Positions 47,193-60,998 of a stretch of 64,000 nt of DNA are shown here, piece after piece. Source of the DNA: Urophycis tenuis (Eukaryota > Chordata > Actinopteri > Gadiformes > Phycidae). Each line of letters begins with the position of its first letter. The first letter of the stretch is position 1. The notes under the pieces were generated by a model, which was given only the letters and a program-made list of their open reading frames with translations, was not told the DNA's origin and searched no databases. Position numbers and translations under genes: made by a program. The DNA lies in the NCBI GenBank assembly GCA_036785325.1, contig JAXIVH010000038.1, positions 3,342,001-3,406,000 of the forward strand. Reading direction: 5' to 3'.

Positions 47193-47822
47193 GCGTGAAT
47201 TGAAAAGTTGAAGGTATGTTTTTAGCTGCTGGGTAGACTTCAGTCAACCTGACGCAGTTTAGTCTGTGATCAACCAGACTGCTCGCGGATGGGCTCATTT
47301 TAAGCGGGGAAATCTAAGCTTTCCAACGGCGTATGGCAAGACTATATTGACTCATGGGTCGTTGAAATACTAAGCTAATTAATTTGTGTTCTGTAAGGAA
47401 AGATTGATGTTAATTGAAACGTTGAAGGTATGTTTTTTGCTGCTGGGTAGACTTCAGTCAACCTGACGCAGTTTAGTCTGTGATCAACCAGACTGCTCGC
47501 GGATGGGCTCATTTTAAGCGGGGAAATCTAAGCTTTCCAACGGCGTATGGCAAGACTATATTCACTAAAGGGTCGTTGAAATACTAAGCTAATTAATTTG
47601 TGTTCTGTAAGGAAAGATTGATGTTAATTGAAACGTTGAAGGTATGTCTTTAGCTGCTGTGTAGACTTCAGTCAACCTGACGCAGATTTGTCTGTGAGCA
47701 ACCAAATTGCTCGGAGATGGGCTCATTTTAAACGGGGAAATCTAAGCTTTCCAACGACGTATGGCATGACTATATTTGCCCATGGGTCGTCGAAATAATA
47801 AGCTGATTCATGTGTGTTCTGT
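47193..47822 (+). repeat. 214-bp satellite array, block 16 (3 monomers)
   Basis: The length is 630 bp, which equals 3 x 214 - 12. Confidence 0.93.
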
Positions 47823-48526
47823 TGGCTGTGGAAAGAAAATAGCACACAAGTCATACCAAGTCACCTTTATTTTTCAGTGATAAACATTAATAAATAAACA
47901 GTATGGACATTGTATAAACAGTTGTATAAAAAGTGTAAACGGTATGAACAGTGTTCTTATAAAAGATATCAATATCAATACTGATCACGTGTGTATTTTA
48001 TATTTCCAGGTTATTTGTTGATGAGCCAGAGCCTGTGACTCCCACCAACCGGCCCGTTCAGCCCACTGCGTTGTCGTCCTCCACCCGGCCGAAGCCTCCT
48101 GCGCCCACCCGCCTCCAGCCGAGGCCTCCTGCTGCATCAGCCTGTGGCCCGCCCGCCCCCTGTGTCGGCAGCACCCATACCGCTGGTCCTCCCCGCACAG
48201 CCACAGGCCCCCTCCGTCCTGCTTCGTGGGCCATCCTGCAGCTGTCTCTGCAGTCATCGTGTGTCAAAACCATTCAAACTTGTATATGGTAACATTTCAA
48301 AATGACACCAGCATAAATGAGGACCTTGCAATAGGTTGTGTGTTACAGGACCCCCCTGGCATACAGCTGTATGTCTCTGTGAAGGTGGTTGTGAAGAACT
48401 GCATCCGGCTGAACAAGTACAAGTGCCGGTGAGGCAGCAACTCTCTCGAGGGGTTGCACGCCCACCTGGTTAACGCCATCCCTTCACAGCGATGTGGGAT
48501 CATGCCGTTCCAAGTAAGTGATTAAA

Positions 48527-48569
<43 letters not shown>

Positions 48570-48821
48570 CACACACGCGCGCGCGCATATATACACACAC
48601 ACACACACACTCGCATATATACACACACATATATATATATACTTAAACATAGCTGACCCTTTTTTTCCCCCTTCTCGGGGATTATGCTCCCAGTTTTGAT
48701 CTCGGACGTCTGGTCACTTATAGCATATAATAATATTCTATTACTGTTAAGCCAACTATGAATAATAAAACAGGCCAAAACATGTGTCCTTTATCATAGC
48801 TACACGTATTACAAAAAAAAC
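47823..48821 (+). pseudogene. Exon-bearing cassette, copy 16
   Basis: The exon-like block is 48010-48513, TGA-type. The CA tract (48526-48642) contains a CAAACA interruption shared with copy 17, which links it to the truncated copies downstream. Confidence 0.7.
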
Positions 48822-49757
48822 GCGTGAATTGAAAAGTTGAAGGTATGTTTTTAGCTGCTGGGTAGACTTCAGTCAACCTGACGCAGTTTTGTCTTTGAGC
48901 AACCAAATTGCTCGGGGATGGGCTCATTTTAAGCGGGGAAATCTAAGGTTCCCAACGGCGTATGGCAAGATTATATTGAGTCATGGGTCGTTGAAATACT
49001 AAGCTAATTAATTTGTGTTCTGTAAGGAAAGATTGATGTTAATTGAAACGTTGAAGGTATGTTTTTAGCTGCTGGGTAGACTTCAGTCAACCTGACGCAG
49101 TTTTGTCTGTGAGCAAGCAGACTGCTCGCAAATGGGCTCATTTTAAGCGGGGAAATCTAAGCTTTCCAACGGCGTATGGCAAGACTATATTGACTCATTG
49201 GTCGTTGAAATACTAAGCTAATTAATTTGTGATCTGTAAGGAAAGATTGATGTTAATTGAAACGTTGAAGGTATGTTTTTAGCTGCTGGGTAGACTTCAG
49301 TCAACCTGACACAGTTTTGTCTCTGAGCAACCAAATTGCTTGGGGATGGGCTCATTTTAAGCGGGGAAATCTAAGCTTTCCAACGGCGTATGGCAAGACT
49401 ATATTGACTCATGGGTCGTTGAAAAACTAAGATAATTAATTTGTGTTCTGTAAGGAAAGATTGATGTTAATTGAAACGTTGAAGGTATGTTTTTAGCTGC
49501 TGGGTAGACTTCACTCAACCTGACACAGTTTTGTCTGTGATCAACCAGACTGCTGGCGGATGGGCTCATTTTAAGCAGGGAAATCTAAGCTTTTCAACGG
49601 CGTATGGTAAGACTATATTCACCAAAGGGCCGTTGAAATACTAAGCTAATTAATTTGTGTTCTGTAAGGAAAGATTGATGTTAATTGAAACGTTAAAGGT
49701 ATGTTTTTGGCTGCTGGGTAGACTTCATTCAACCTGACTTCATTCAACTTCATTCAA
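48822..49757 (+). repeat. 214-bp satellite array, block 17 (ends at a fusion)
   Basis: About 4.4 monomers. The array stops inside a monomer at GTAGACTTCATTCAACCTGA. Two further TTCATTCAAC units follow, then the sequence enters the middle of an exon-like block. Confidence 0.92.
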
Positions 49758-50175
49758 CCGCCTCCAGCCGAGGCCTCCTGCTGCGTCAGCCTGTGGCCCG
49801 CCCGCCCCCTGTGTCGGCAGCACCCATACCGCTGGTCCTCCCCGCACAGCCACAGGCCCCCTCCGTCCTGCTTCGTGGGCCATCCTGCAGCTGTCTCTGC
49901 AGTCATCGTGTGTCAAAACCATTCAAACTTGTATATGGTAACATTTCAAAATGACACCAGCATAAATGAGGACCTTGCAATAGGTTGTGTGTTACAGGAC
50001 CCCCCTGGCATACAGCTGTATGTCTCTGTGAAGGTGGTTGTGAAGAACTGCATCCGGCTGAACAAGTACAAGTGCCGGTGAGGCAGCAACTCTCTCGAGG
50101 GGTTGCACGCCCACCTGGTTAACGCCATCCCTTCACAGCGATGTGGGATCATGCCGTTCCAAGTAAGTGATTAAA

Positions 50176-50218
<43 letters not shown>

Positions 50219-50472
50219 CACACACACGCGCGCGCGCATATATACACACACACACACACACTCGCATATATACACACACATATATATATATACTTAAACA
50301 TAGCTGACCCTTTTTTTCCCCCTTCTCGGGGATTATGCTCCCAGTTTTGATCTCGGACGTCTGGTCACTTATAGCATATAATAATATTCTATTACTGTTA
50401 AGCCAACTATGAATAATAAAACAGGCCAAAACATGTGTCCTTTATCATAGCTACACGTATTACAAAAAAAAC
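49758..50472 (+). pseudogene. Truncated cassette, copy 17 (acceptor side lost)
   Basis: The exon remnant is 49758-50162. The upstream flank, the TATA-like and CACGTG motifs, the acceptor and the first ~100 bp of the exon-like block are gone. The donor GTAAGT (50163) is kept. TGA-type. The CA/TA tract is 50175-50292, with the CAAACA interruption. Confidence 0.75.
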
Positions 50473-51408
50473 GCGTGAATTGAAAAGTTGAAGGTATGTT
50501 TTTAGCTGCTGGGTAGACTTCAGTCAACCTGACGCAGTTTTGTCTTTGAGCAACCAAATTGCTCGGGGATGGGCTCATTTTAAGCGGGGAAATCTAAGGT
50601 TCCCAACGGCGTATGGCAAGATTATATTGAGTCATGGGTCGTTGAAATACTAAGCTAATTAATTTCTGTTCTTTATTGAAAGATTGATCTTAATTGAAAC
50701 GTTGAAGGTATGTTTTTAGCTGCTGGGTAGACTTCAGTCAACCTGACGCAGTTTTGTCTGTGAGCAAGCAGACTGCTCGCAAATGGGCTCATTTTAAGCG
50801 GGGAAATCTAAGCTTTCTAACGGCGTATGGCAAGACTATATTGACTCATTGGTCGTTGAAATACTAAGCTAATTAATTTGTGATCTGTAAGGAAAGATTG
50901 ATGTTAATTGAAACGTTGAAGGTATGTTTTTAGCTGCTGGGTAGACTTCAGTCAACCTGACACAGTTTTGTCTCTGAGCAACCAAATTGCTTGGGGATGG
51001 GCTCATTTTAAGCGGGGAAATCTAAGCTTTCCAACGGCGTATGGCAAGACTATATTGACTCATGGGTCGTTGAAAAACTAAGATAATTAATTTGTGTTCT
51101 GTAAGGAAAGATTGATGTTAATTGAAACGTTGAAGGTATGTTTTTAGCTGCTGGGTAGACTTCACTCAACCTAACACAGTTTTGTCTGTGATCAACCAGA
51201 CTGCTGGCGGATGGGCTCATTTTAAGCAGGGAAATCTAAGCTTTTCAACGGCGTATGGTAAGACTATATTCACCAAAGGGCCGTTGAAATACTAAGCTAA
51301 TTAATTTGTGTTCTGTAAGGAAAGATTGATGTTAATTGAAACGTTAAAGGTATGTTTTTGGCTGCTGGGTAGACTTCATTCAACCTGACTTCATTCAACT
51401 TCATTCAA
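50473..51408 (+). repeat. 214-bp satellite array, block 18
   Basis: This is 936 bp with the same variants and the same fusion end as block 17, so it was copied together with the truncated cassette. Confidence 0.92.
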
Positions 51409-51823
51409 CCGCCTCCAGCCGAGGCCTCCTGCTGCATCAGCCTGTGGCCCGCCCGCCCCCTGTGTCGGCAGCACCCATACCGCTGGTCCTCCCCGCACAG
51501 CCACAGGCCCCCTCCGTCCTGCTTCGTGGGCCATCCTGCAGCTGTCTCTGCAGTCATCGTGTGTCAAAACCATTCAAACTTGTATATGGTAACATTTCAA
51601 AATGACACCAGCATAAATGAGGACCTTGCAATAGGTTGTGTGTTACAGGACCCCCCTGGCATACAGCTGTATGTCTCTGTGAAGGTGGTTGTGAAGAACT
51701 GCATCCGGCTGAACAAGTACAAGTGCCGGTGAGGCAGCAACTCTCTCGAGGGGTTGCACGCCCACCTGGTTAACGCCATCCCTTCACAGCGATGTGGGAT
51801 CATGCCGTTCCAAGTAAGTGATT

Positions 51824-51854
<31 letters not shown>

Positions 51855-52099
51855 GCGCGCGCGCATATATACACACACACACACACACTCGCATATATAC
51901 ACACACATATATATATATACTTAAACATAGCTGACCCTTTTTTTCCCCCTTCTCGGGGATTTTGCTCCCAGTTTTGATCTCGGACGTCTGGTCACTTATA
52001 GCATATAATAATATTCTATTACTGTTAAGCCAACTATGAATAATAAAACAGGCCAAAACATGTGTCCTTTATCATAGCTACACGTATTACAAAAAAAAC
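51409..52099 (+). pseudogene. Truncated cassette, copy 18
   Basis: The exon remnant is 51409-51813, with the same left junction as copy 17. The CA/TA tract (51826-51920) is 24 bp shorter, which accounts for the shorter unit. Private change GATTTTGCTC for GATTATGCTC. Confidence 0.75.
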
Positions 52100-53035
52100 G
52101 CGTGAATTGAAAAGTTGAAGGTATGTTTTTAGCTGCTGGGTAGACTTCAGTCAACCTGACGCAGTTTTGTCTTTGAGCAACCAAATTGCTCGGGGATGGG
52201 CTCATTTTAAGCGGGGAAATCTAAGGTTCCCAACGGCGTATGGCAAGATTATATTGAGTCATGGGTCGTTGAAATACTAAGCTAATTAATTTCTGTTCTT
52301 TATTGAAAGATTGATCTTAATTGAAACGTTGAAGGTATGTTTTTAGCTGCTGGGTAGACTTCAGTCAACCTGACGCAGTTTTGTCTGTGAGCAAGCAGAC
52401 TGCTCGCAAATGGGCTCATTTTAAGCGGGGAAATCTAAGCTTTCTAACGGCGTATGGCAAGACTATATTGACTCATTGGTCGTTGAAATACTAAGCTAAT
52501 TAATTTGTGATCTGTAAGGAAAGATTGATGTTAATTGAAACGTTGAAGGTATGTTTTTAGCTGCTGGGTAGACTTCAGTCAACCTGACACAGTTTTGTCT
52601 CTGAGCAACCAAATTGCTTGGGGATGGGCTCATTTTAAGCGGGGAAATCTAAGCTTTCCAACGGCGTATGGCAAGACTATATTGACTCATGGGTCGTTGA
52701 AAAACTAAGATAATTAATTTGTGTTCTGTAAGGAAAGATTGATGTTAATTGAAACGTTGAAGGTATGTTTTTAGCTGCTGGGTAGACTTCACTCAACCTG
52801 ACACAGTTTTGTCTGTGATCAACCAGACTGCTGGCGGATGGGCTCATTTTAAGCAGGGAAATCTAAGCTTTTCAACGGCGTATGGTAAGACTATATTCAC
52901 CAAAGGGCCGTTGAAATACTAAGCTAATTAATTTGTGTTCTGTAAGGAAAGATTGATGTTAATTGAAACGTTAAAGGTATGTTTTTGGCTGCTGGGTAGA
53001 CTTCATTCAACCTGACTTCATTCAACTTCATTCAA
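52100..53035 (+). repeat. 214-bp satellite array, block 19
   Basis: This is 936 bp, the third copy of the satellite segment that ends in the TTCATTCAAC fusion. Confidence 0.92.
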
Positions 53036-53450
53036 CCGCCTCCAGCCGAGGCCTCCTGCTGCATCAGCCTGTGGCCCGCCCGCCCCCTGTGTCGGCAGCA
53101 CCCATACCGCTGGTCCTCCCCGCACAGCCACAGGCCCCCTCCGTCCTGCTTCGTGGGCCATCCTGCAGCTGTCTCTGCAGTCATCGTGTGTCAAAACCAT
53201 TCAAACTTGTATATGGTAACATTTCAAAATGACACCAGCATAAATGAGGACCTTGCAATAGGTTGTGTGTTACAGGACCCCCCTGGCATACAGCTGTATG
53301 TCTCTGTGAAGGTGGTTGTGAAGAACTGCATCCGGCTGAACAAGTACAAGTGCCGGTGAGGCAGCAACTCTCTCGAGGGGTTGCACGCCCACCTGGTTAA
53401 CGCCATCCCTTCACAGCGATGTGGGATCATGCCGTTCCAAGTAAGTGATT

Positions 53451-53481
<31 letters not shown>

Positions 53482-53726
53482 GCGCGCGCGCATATATACA
53501 CACACACACACACACTCGCATATATACACACACATATATATATATACTTAAACATAGCTGACCCTTTTTTTCCCCCTTCTCGGGGATTATGCTCCCAGTT
53601 TTGATCTCGGACGTCTGGTCACTTATAGCATATAATAATATTCTATTACTGTTAAGCCAACTATGAATAATAAAACAGGCCAAAACATGTGTCCTTTATC
53701 ATAGCTACACGTATTACAAAAAAAAC
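53036..53726 (+). pseudogene. Truncated cassette, copy 19
   Basis: The exon remnant is 53036-53440, with the junction identical to copies 17 and 18. The CA/TA tract is 53453-53548. Confidence 0.75.
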
Positions 53727-56700
53727 GCGTGAATTGAAAAGTTGAAGGTATGTTTTTAGCTGCTGGGTAGACTTCAGTCAACCTGACGCAGTTTTGTCTT
53801 TGAGCAACCAAATTGCTCGGGGATGGGCTCATTTTAAGCGGGGAAATCTAAGGTTCCCAACGGCGTATGGCAAGATTATATTGAGTCATGGGTCGTTGAA
53901 ATACTAAGCTAATTAATTTCTGTTCTTTATTGAAAGATTGATCTTAATTGAAACGTTGAAGGTATGTTTTTAGCTACTGGGTAGACTTCAGTCAACCTGA
54001 CGCAGTTTTGTCTGTGAGCAAGCAGACTGCTCGCAAATGGGCTCATTTTAAGCGGGGAAATCTAAGCTTTCTAACGGCGTATGGCAAGACTATATTGACT
54101 CATTGGTCGTTGAAATACTAAGCTAATTAATTTGTGATCTGTAAGGAAAGATTGATGTTAATTGAAACGTTGAAGGTATGTTTTTAGCTGCTGGGTAGAC
54201 TTCAGTCAACCTGACACAGTTTTGTCTCTGAGCAACCAAATTGCTTGGGGATGGGCTCATTTTAAGCGGGGAAATCTAAGCTTTCCAACGGCGTATGGCA
54301 AGACTATATTGACTCATGGGTCGTTGAAAAACTAAGATAATTAATTTGTGTTCTGTAAGGAAAGATTGATGTTAATTGAAACGTTGAAGGTATGTTTTTA
54401 GCTGCTGGGTAGACTTCACTCAACCTGACACAGTTTTGTCTGTGATCAACCAGACTGCTGGCGGATGGGCTCATTTTAAGCAGGGAAATCTAAGCTTTTC
54501 AACGGCGTATGGTAAGACTATAATCACCAAAGGGCCGTTGAAATACTAAGCTAATTAATTTGTGTTCTGTAAGGAAAGATTGATGTTAATTGAAACGTTA
54601 AAGGTATGTTTTTGGCTGCTGGGTAGACTTCATTCAACCTGACGCAGTTTAGTCTGTGATCAACCAGACTGCTCGCGGATGGGCTCATTTTAAGCGGGGA
54701 AATCTAAGCTTTCCAACGGCGTATGGCAAGACTATATTGACTCATGGGTCGTTGAAATACTAAGCTAATTAATTTGTGTTCTGTAAGGAAAGATTGATGT
54801 AAATTGAAACGTTGAAGGTATGTTTTTAGCTGCTGGGTAGACTTCAGTCAACCTGACGCAGTTTAGTCTGTGAGCAACCAAATTGCTCGGGGATGGGCTC
54901 ATTATAAGCGGGGAAATCTAAGCTTTCTAACGGCGTATGGCAAGACTATATTCACCAAAGGGTCGTTGAAATACTAAGCTAATTAATTTGTGTTCTGTAA
55001 GGAAAGATTGATGTTAATTGAAACGTTGAAGGTATGTTTTTAGCTGCTGGGTAGACTTCAGTCAACCTGACGCAGTTTAGTCTGTGATCAACCAGACTGC
55101 TCGCGGATGGGCTCATTTTAAGCGGGGAAATCTAAGCTTTCCAACGGCGTATGGCAAGACTATATCGACTCATGGGTCGTTGAAATACTAAGCTAATTAA
55201 TTTGTGTTCTGTAAGGAAAGATTGATGTTAATTGAAACGTTGAAGGTATGTTTTTAGCTGCTGGGTAGACTTCAGTCAACCTGACCCAGTTTAGTCTGTG
55301 ATCAACCAGACTGCTCGCGGATGGGCTCATTTTAAGCGGGGAAATCTAAGCTTTCCAACGGCGTATGGCAAGACTATATTGACTCATGGGTCGTTTAAAT
55401 ACTAAGCTAATTAATTTGTGTTCTGTAAGGAAAGATTGATGTAAATTGAAACGTTGAAGGTATGTCTTTAGCTGCTGTGTAGACTTCAGTCAACCTGACG
55501 CAGATTTGTCTGTGAGCAACCAAATTGCTCGGGGATGGGCTCATTATAAGCGGGGAAATCTAAGCTTTCCAACGGCGTATGGCAAGACTATATTCACCAA
55601 AGGGCCGTTGAAATACTAAGCTAATTAATTTGTGTTCTGTAAGGAAAGATTGATGTTAATTGAAACGTTAAAGGTATGTTTTTAGCTGCTGGGTAGACTT
55701 CATTCAACCTGACGCAGTTTAGTCTGTGATCAACCAGACTGCTCGCGGATGGGCTCATTTTAAGCGGGGAAATCTAAGCTTTCCAACGGCGTATGGCAAG
55801 ACTATATTGACTCATGGGTCGTTGAAATACTAAGCTAATTAATTAGTGTTCTGTAAGGAAAGATTGATGTTAATTGAAACGTTGAAGGTATGTTTTTAGC
55901 TGCTGGGTAGACTTCACTCAACCTGACACAGTTTTGTCTGTGAGCAACCAAATTGCTCGCGGATGGGCTCATTTTAAGCGGGGAAATCTAAGCTTTTCAA
56001 CGGCGTATGGTAAGACTATATTCACCAAAGGGCCGTTGAAATACTAAGCTAATTAATTTGTGTTCTGTAAGGAAAGATTGATGTTAATTGAAATTTTGAA
56101 GGTATGTTTTTAGCTGCTGGGTAGACTTCAGTCAACCTGACGCAGTTTAGTCTGTGATCAACCAGACTGCTCGGGGATGGGCTCATTTTAAGCGGGGAAA
56201 TCTAAGCTTTCCAACGGCGTATGGCAAGACTATATTGACTCATGGGTCGTTTAAATACTAAGCTAATTAATTTGTGTTCTGTAAGGAAAGATTGATGTTA
56301 ATTGAAACGTTGAAGGTATGTCTTTAGCTGCTGTGTAGACTTCAGTCAACCTGACGCAGATTTGTCTGTGAGCAACCAAATTGCTCGGGGATGGGCTCAT
56401 TATAAGCGGGGAAATCTAAGCTTTCCAACGGCGTATGGCAAGACTATATTCACCAAAGGGCCGTTGAAATACTAAGCTAATTAATTTGTGTTCTGTAAGG
56501 AAAGATTGATGTTAATTGAAACGTTAAAGGTATGTTTTTAGTTGCTGGGTAGACTTCATTCAACCTGAGGCAGTTTAGTCTGTGATCAACCAGACTGCTC
56601 GCGGATGGGCTCATTTTAAGCGGGGAAATCTAAGCTTTCCAACGGCGTATGGCAAGACTATATTGACTCATGGGTCGTTGAAATACTAAGCTAATTAATT

Positions 56701-58422
56701 AGTGTTCTGTAAGGAAAGATTGATGTTAATTGAAACGTTGAAGGTATGTTTTTAGCTGCTGGGTAGACTTCACTCAACCTGACACAGTTTTGTCTGTGAG
56801 CAACCAAATTGCTCGCGGATGGGCTCATTTTAAGCGGGGAAATCTAAGCTTTCCAACGGCGTATGGCAAGACTATATTGACTCATGGGTCGTTGAAATAC
56901 TAAGCTAATTAATTAGTGTTCTGTAAGGAAAGATTGATGTTAATTGAAACGTTGAAGGTATGTTTTTAGCTGCTGGGTAGACTTCAGTCAACCTGACGCA
57001 GTTTAGTCTGTGATCAACCAGACTGCTGGCGGATGGGCTCATTTTAAGCAGGGAAATCTAAGCTTTTCAACGGCGTATGGTAAGACTATATTCACCAAAG
57101 GGCCGTTGAAATACTAAGCTAATTAATTTGTGTTCTGTAAGGAAAGATTGATGTTAATTGAAATTTTGAAGGTATGTTTTTAGCTGCTGGGTAGACTTCA
57201 GTCAACCTGACGCAGTTTAGTCTGTGATCAACCAGACTGCTCGGGGATGGGCTCATTTTAAGCGGGGAAATCTAAGCTTTCCAACGGCGTATGGCAAGAC
57301 TATATTGACTCATGGGTCGTTTAAATACTAAGCTAATTAATTTGTGTTCTGTAAGGAAAGATTGATGTTAATTGAAACGTTGAAGGTATGTCTTTAGCTG
57401 CTGTGTAGACTTCAGTCAACCTGACGCAGATTTGTCTGTGAGCAACCAAATTGCTCGGGGATGGGCTCATTATAAGCGGGGAAATCTAAGCTTTCCAACG
57501 GCGTATGGCAAGACTATATTCACCAAAGGGCCGTTGAAATACTAAGCTAATTAATTTGTGTTCTGTAAGGAAAGATTGATGTTAATTGAAACGTTAAAGG
57601 TATGTTTTTAGTTGCTGGGTAGACTTCATTCAACCTGAGGCAGTTTAGTCTGTGATCAACCAGACTGCTCGCGGATGGGCTCATTTTAAGCGGGGAAATC
57701 TAAGCTTTCCAACGGCGTATGGCAAGACTATATTGACTCATGGGTCGTTGAAATACTAAGCTAATTAATTAGTGTTCTGTAAGGAAAGATTGATGTTAAT
57801 TGAAACGTTGAAGATGTGTTTTTAGCTGCTGGGTAGACTTCACTCAACCTGACACAGTTTTCTCTGTGAGCAACCAAATTGCTCGGGGATGGGCTCATTA
57901 TAAGCGGGGAAATCTAAGCTTTCCAACGGCGTATGGCAAGACTTTATTCACCAAAGGGTCGTTGAAATACTAAGCTAATTAATTTGTGTTCTGTAAGGAA
58001 AGATTGATGTTAATTGAAACGTTGAAGTTATGTTTTTAGCTGCTGGGTAGACTTCAGTCAACCTGACGCAGTTTAGTCTGTGATCAACCAGACTGCTCGC
58101 GGATGGGCTCATTTTAAGCGGGGAAATCTAAGCTTTCCAACGGCGTATGGCAAGACTATATTCACTAAAGGGTCGTTGAAATACTAAGCTAATTCATTTG
58201 TGTTCTGTAAGGAAAGATTGATGTTAATTGAAACATTGAAGGTATGTCTTTAGCTGCTGTGTAGACTTCAGTCAACCTGACGCAGATTTGTCTGTGAGCA
58301 ACCAAATTGCTCGGAGATTGGCACATTTTAAACGGGGAAATCTAAGCTTTCCAACGACATATGGCATGACTATATTTGCCCATGGGTCGTCGAAATAATA
58401 AGCTGATTCATGTGTGTTCTGT
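53727..58422 (+). repeat. 214-bp satellite array, block 20 (22 monomers, no cassette)
   Basis: The length is 4,696 bp, which equals 22 x 214 - 12, the longest uninterrupted block. Near 54.6 kb it contains the unbroken form of the monomer that is fused in blocks 17-19. A pentameric repeat is visible: AAATTTTGAAGG at 56091 and 57161, and GTTGCTGGG at 56541 and 57611, both 1,070 bp apart. Confidence 0.93.
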
Positions 58423-59123
58423 TGGCTGTGGAAAGAAAATAGCACACAAGTCATACCAAGTCACCTTTATTTTTCAGTGATAAACATTAATAAATAAACA
58501 GTATGGACATTGTATAAACAGTTGTATAAAAAGTGTAAACGGTATGAACAGTGTTCTTATAAAAGATATCAATATCAATACTGATCACGTGTGTATTTTA
58601 TATTTCCAGGTTATTTGTTGATGAGCCAGAGCCTGTGACTCCCACCAACCGGCCCGTTCAGCCCACTGCGTTGTCGTCCTCCACCCGGCCGAAGCCTCCT
58701 GCGCCCACCCGCCTCCAGCCGAGGCCTCCTGCTGCGTCAGCCTGTGGCCCGCCCGCCCCCTGTGTCGGCAGCACCCATACCGCTGGTCCTCCCCGCACAG
58801 CCACAGGCCCCCTCCGTCCTGCTTCGTGGGCCATCCTGCAGCTGTCTCTGCAGTCATCGTGTGTCAAAACCATTCAAACTTGTATATGGTAACATTTCAA
58901 AATGACACCAGCATAAATGAGGACCTTGCAATAGGTTGTGTGTTACATGACCCCCCTGGCATACAGCTGTATGTCTCTGTGAAGGTGGTTGTGAAGAACG
59001 GCATCCGGCTGAACAAGTACAAGTGCCGGTGAGGCAGCAACTCTCTCGAGGGGTTGCACGCCCACCTGGTTAACGCCATCCCTTCACAGCGATGTGGGAT
59101 AATGCCGTTCCAAGTAAGTGATT

Positions 59124-59162
<39 letters not shown>

Positions 59163-59393
59163 GCATATATACACAGACACACACGCATATATACACACAC
59201 ATATATATATATACTTAAACATAGCTGACCCTTTTTTTCCCCCTTCTCGGCGATTATGCTCCCAGTTTTGATCTCGGACGTCTGGTCACTTATAGCATAT
59301 AATAATATTCCATTACTGTTAAGCCAACTATGAATAATAAAACAGGCCAAAACATGTGTCCTTTATCATAGCTACACGTGTTACAAAAAAAAC
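58423..59393 (+). pseudogene. Exon-bearing cassette, copy 20
   Basis: The exon-like block is 58610-59113, TGA-type. Private changes include AACGGCATCC for AACTGCATCC and CACAGACAC within the CA tract (59126-59214). Confidence 0.7.
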
Positions 59394-60023
59394 GCGTGCA
59401 TTGAAAAGTTGAAGGTATGTTTTTAGCTGCTGGGTAGACTTCAGTCAACCTGACGCAGTTTTGTCTGTGAGCAACCAAATTGCTCGGGGATGGGCTCATT
59501 TTAAGCGGGGAAATCTAAGGTTCCCAACGGCGTATGGCAAGACTATATTGAGTCATAGGTCGTTGAAATACTAAGCTAATTAATTTCTGTTCTTTATTGA
59601 AAGATTGATCTTAATTGAAACGTTGAAGGTATGTTTTTAGCTGCTGGGTAGACTTCAGTCAACCTGACGCAGTTTAGTCTGTGATCAACCAGACTGCTCG
59701 CGGATGGGCTCATTTTAAGCGGGCAAATCTAAGCTTTCCAACGGCGTATGGCAAGACTATATTCACTAAAGGGTCGTTGAAATACTAAGCTAATTCATTT
59801 GTGTTCTGTAAGGAAAGATTGATGTTAATTGAAACGTTGAAGGTATGTCTTTAGCTGCTGTGTAGACTTCAGTCAACCTGACGCAGATTTGTCTGTGAGC
59901 AACCAAATTGCTCGGAGATTGGCACATTTTAAACGGGGAAATCTAAGCTTTCCAACGACGTATGGCATGACTATATTTGCCCATGGGTCGTCGAAATAAT
60001 AAGCTGATTCATGTGTGTTCTGT
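59394..60023 (+). repeat. 214-bp satellite array, block 21 (3 monomers)
   Basis: The length is 630 bp, which equals 3 x 214 - 12. It shares the GATTGGCACATTTT variant with the end of block 20. Confidence 0.93.
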
Positions 60024-60724
60024 TGGCTGTGGAAAGAAAATAGCACACAAGTCATACCAAGTCACCTTTATTTTTCAGTGATAAACATTAATAAATAAAC
60101 AGTATGGACATTGTATAAACAGTTGTATAAAAAGTGTAAACGGTATGAACAGTGTTCTTATAAAAGATATCAATATCAATACTGATCACGTGTGTATTTT
60201 ATATTTCCAGGTTATTTGTTGATGAGCCAGAGCCTGTGACTCCCACCAACCGGCCCGTTCAGCCCACTGCGTTGTCGTCCTCCACCCGGCCGAAGCCTCC
60301 TGCGCCCACCCGCCTCCAGCCGAGGCCTCCTGCTGCGTCAGCCTGTGGCCCGCCCGCCCCCTGTGTCGGCAGCACCCATACCGCTGGTCCTCCCCGCACA
60401 GCCACAGGCCCCCTCCGTCCTGCTTCGTGGGCCATCCTGCAGCTGTCTCTGCAGTCATCGTGTGTCAAAACCATTCAAACTTGTATATGGTAACATTTCA
60501 AAATGACACCAGCATAAATGAGGACCTTGCAATAGGTTGTGTGTTACAGGACCCCCCTGGCATACAGCTGTATGTCTCTGTGAAGGTGGTTGTGAAGAAC
60601 TGCATCCGGCTGAACAAGTACAAGTGCCGGTGAGGCAGCAACTCTCTCGAGGGGTTGCACGCCCACCTGGTTAACGCCATCCCTTCACAGCGATGTGGGA
60701 TCATGCCGTTCCAAGTAAGTGATT

Positions 60725-60767
<43 letters not shown>

Positions 60768-60998
60768 GCATATATACACACACACACACGCATATATACA
60801 CACACATATATATATATACTTAAACATAGCTGACCCTTTTTTTCCCCCTTCTCGGGGATTATGCTCCCAGTTTTGATCTCGGACGTCTGGTCACTTATAG
60901 CATATAATAATATTCTATTACTGTTAAGCCAACTATGAATAATAAAACAGGCCAAAACATGTGTCCTTTATCATAGCTACACGTGTTACAAAAAAAAC
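60024..60998 (+). pseudogene. Exon-bearing cassette, copy 21 (last)
   Basis: The exon-like block is 60211-60714, TGA-type. The CA/TA tract is 60727-60818. It is the last cassette before the array ends. Confidence 0.7.
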
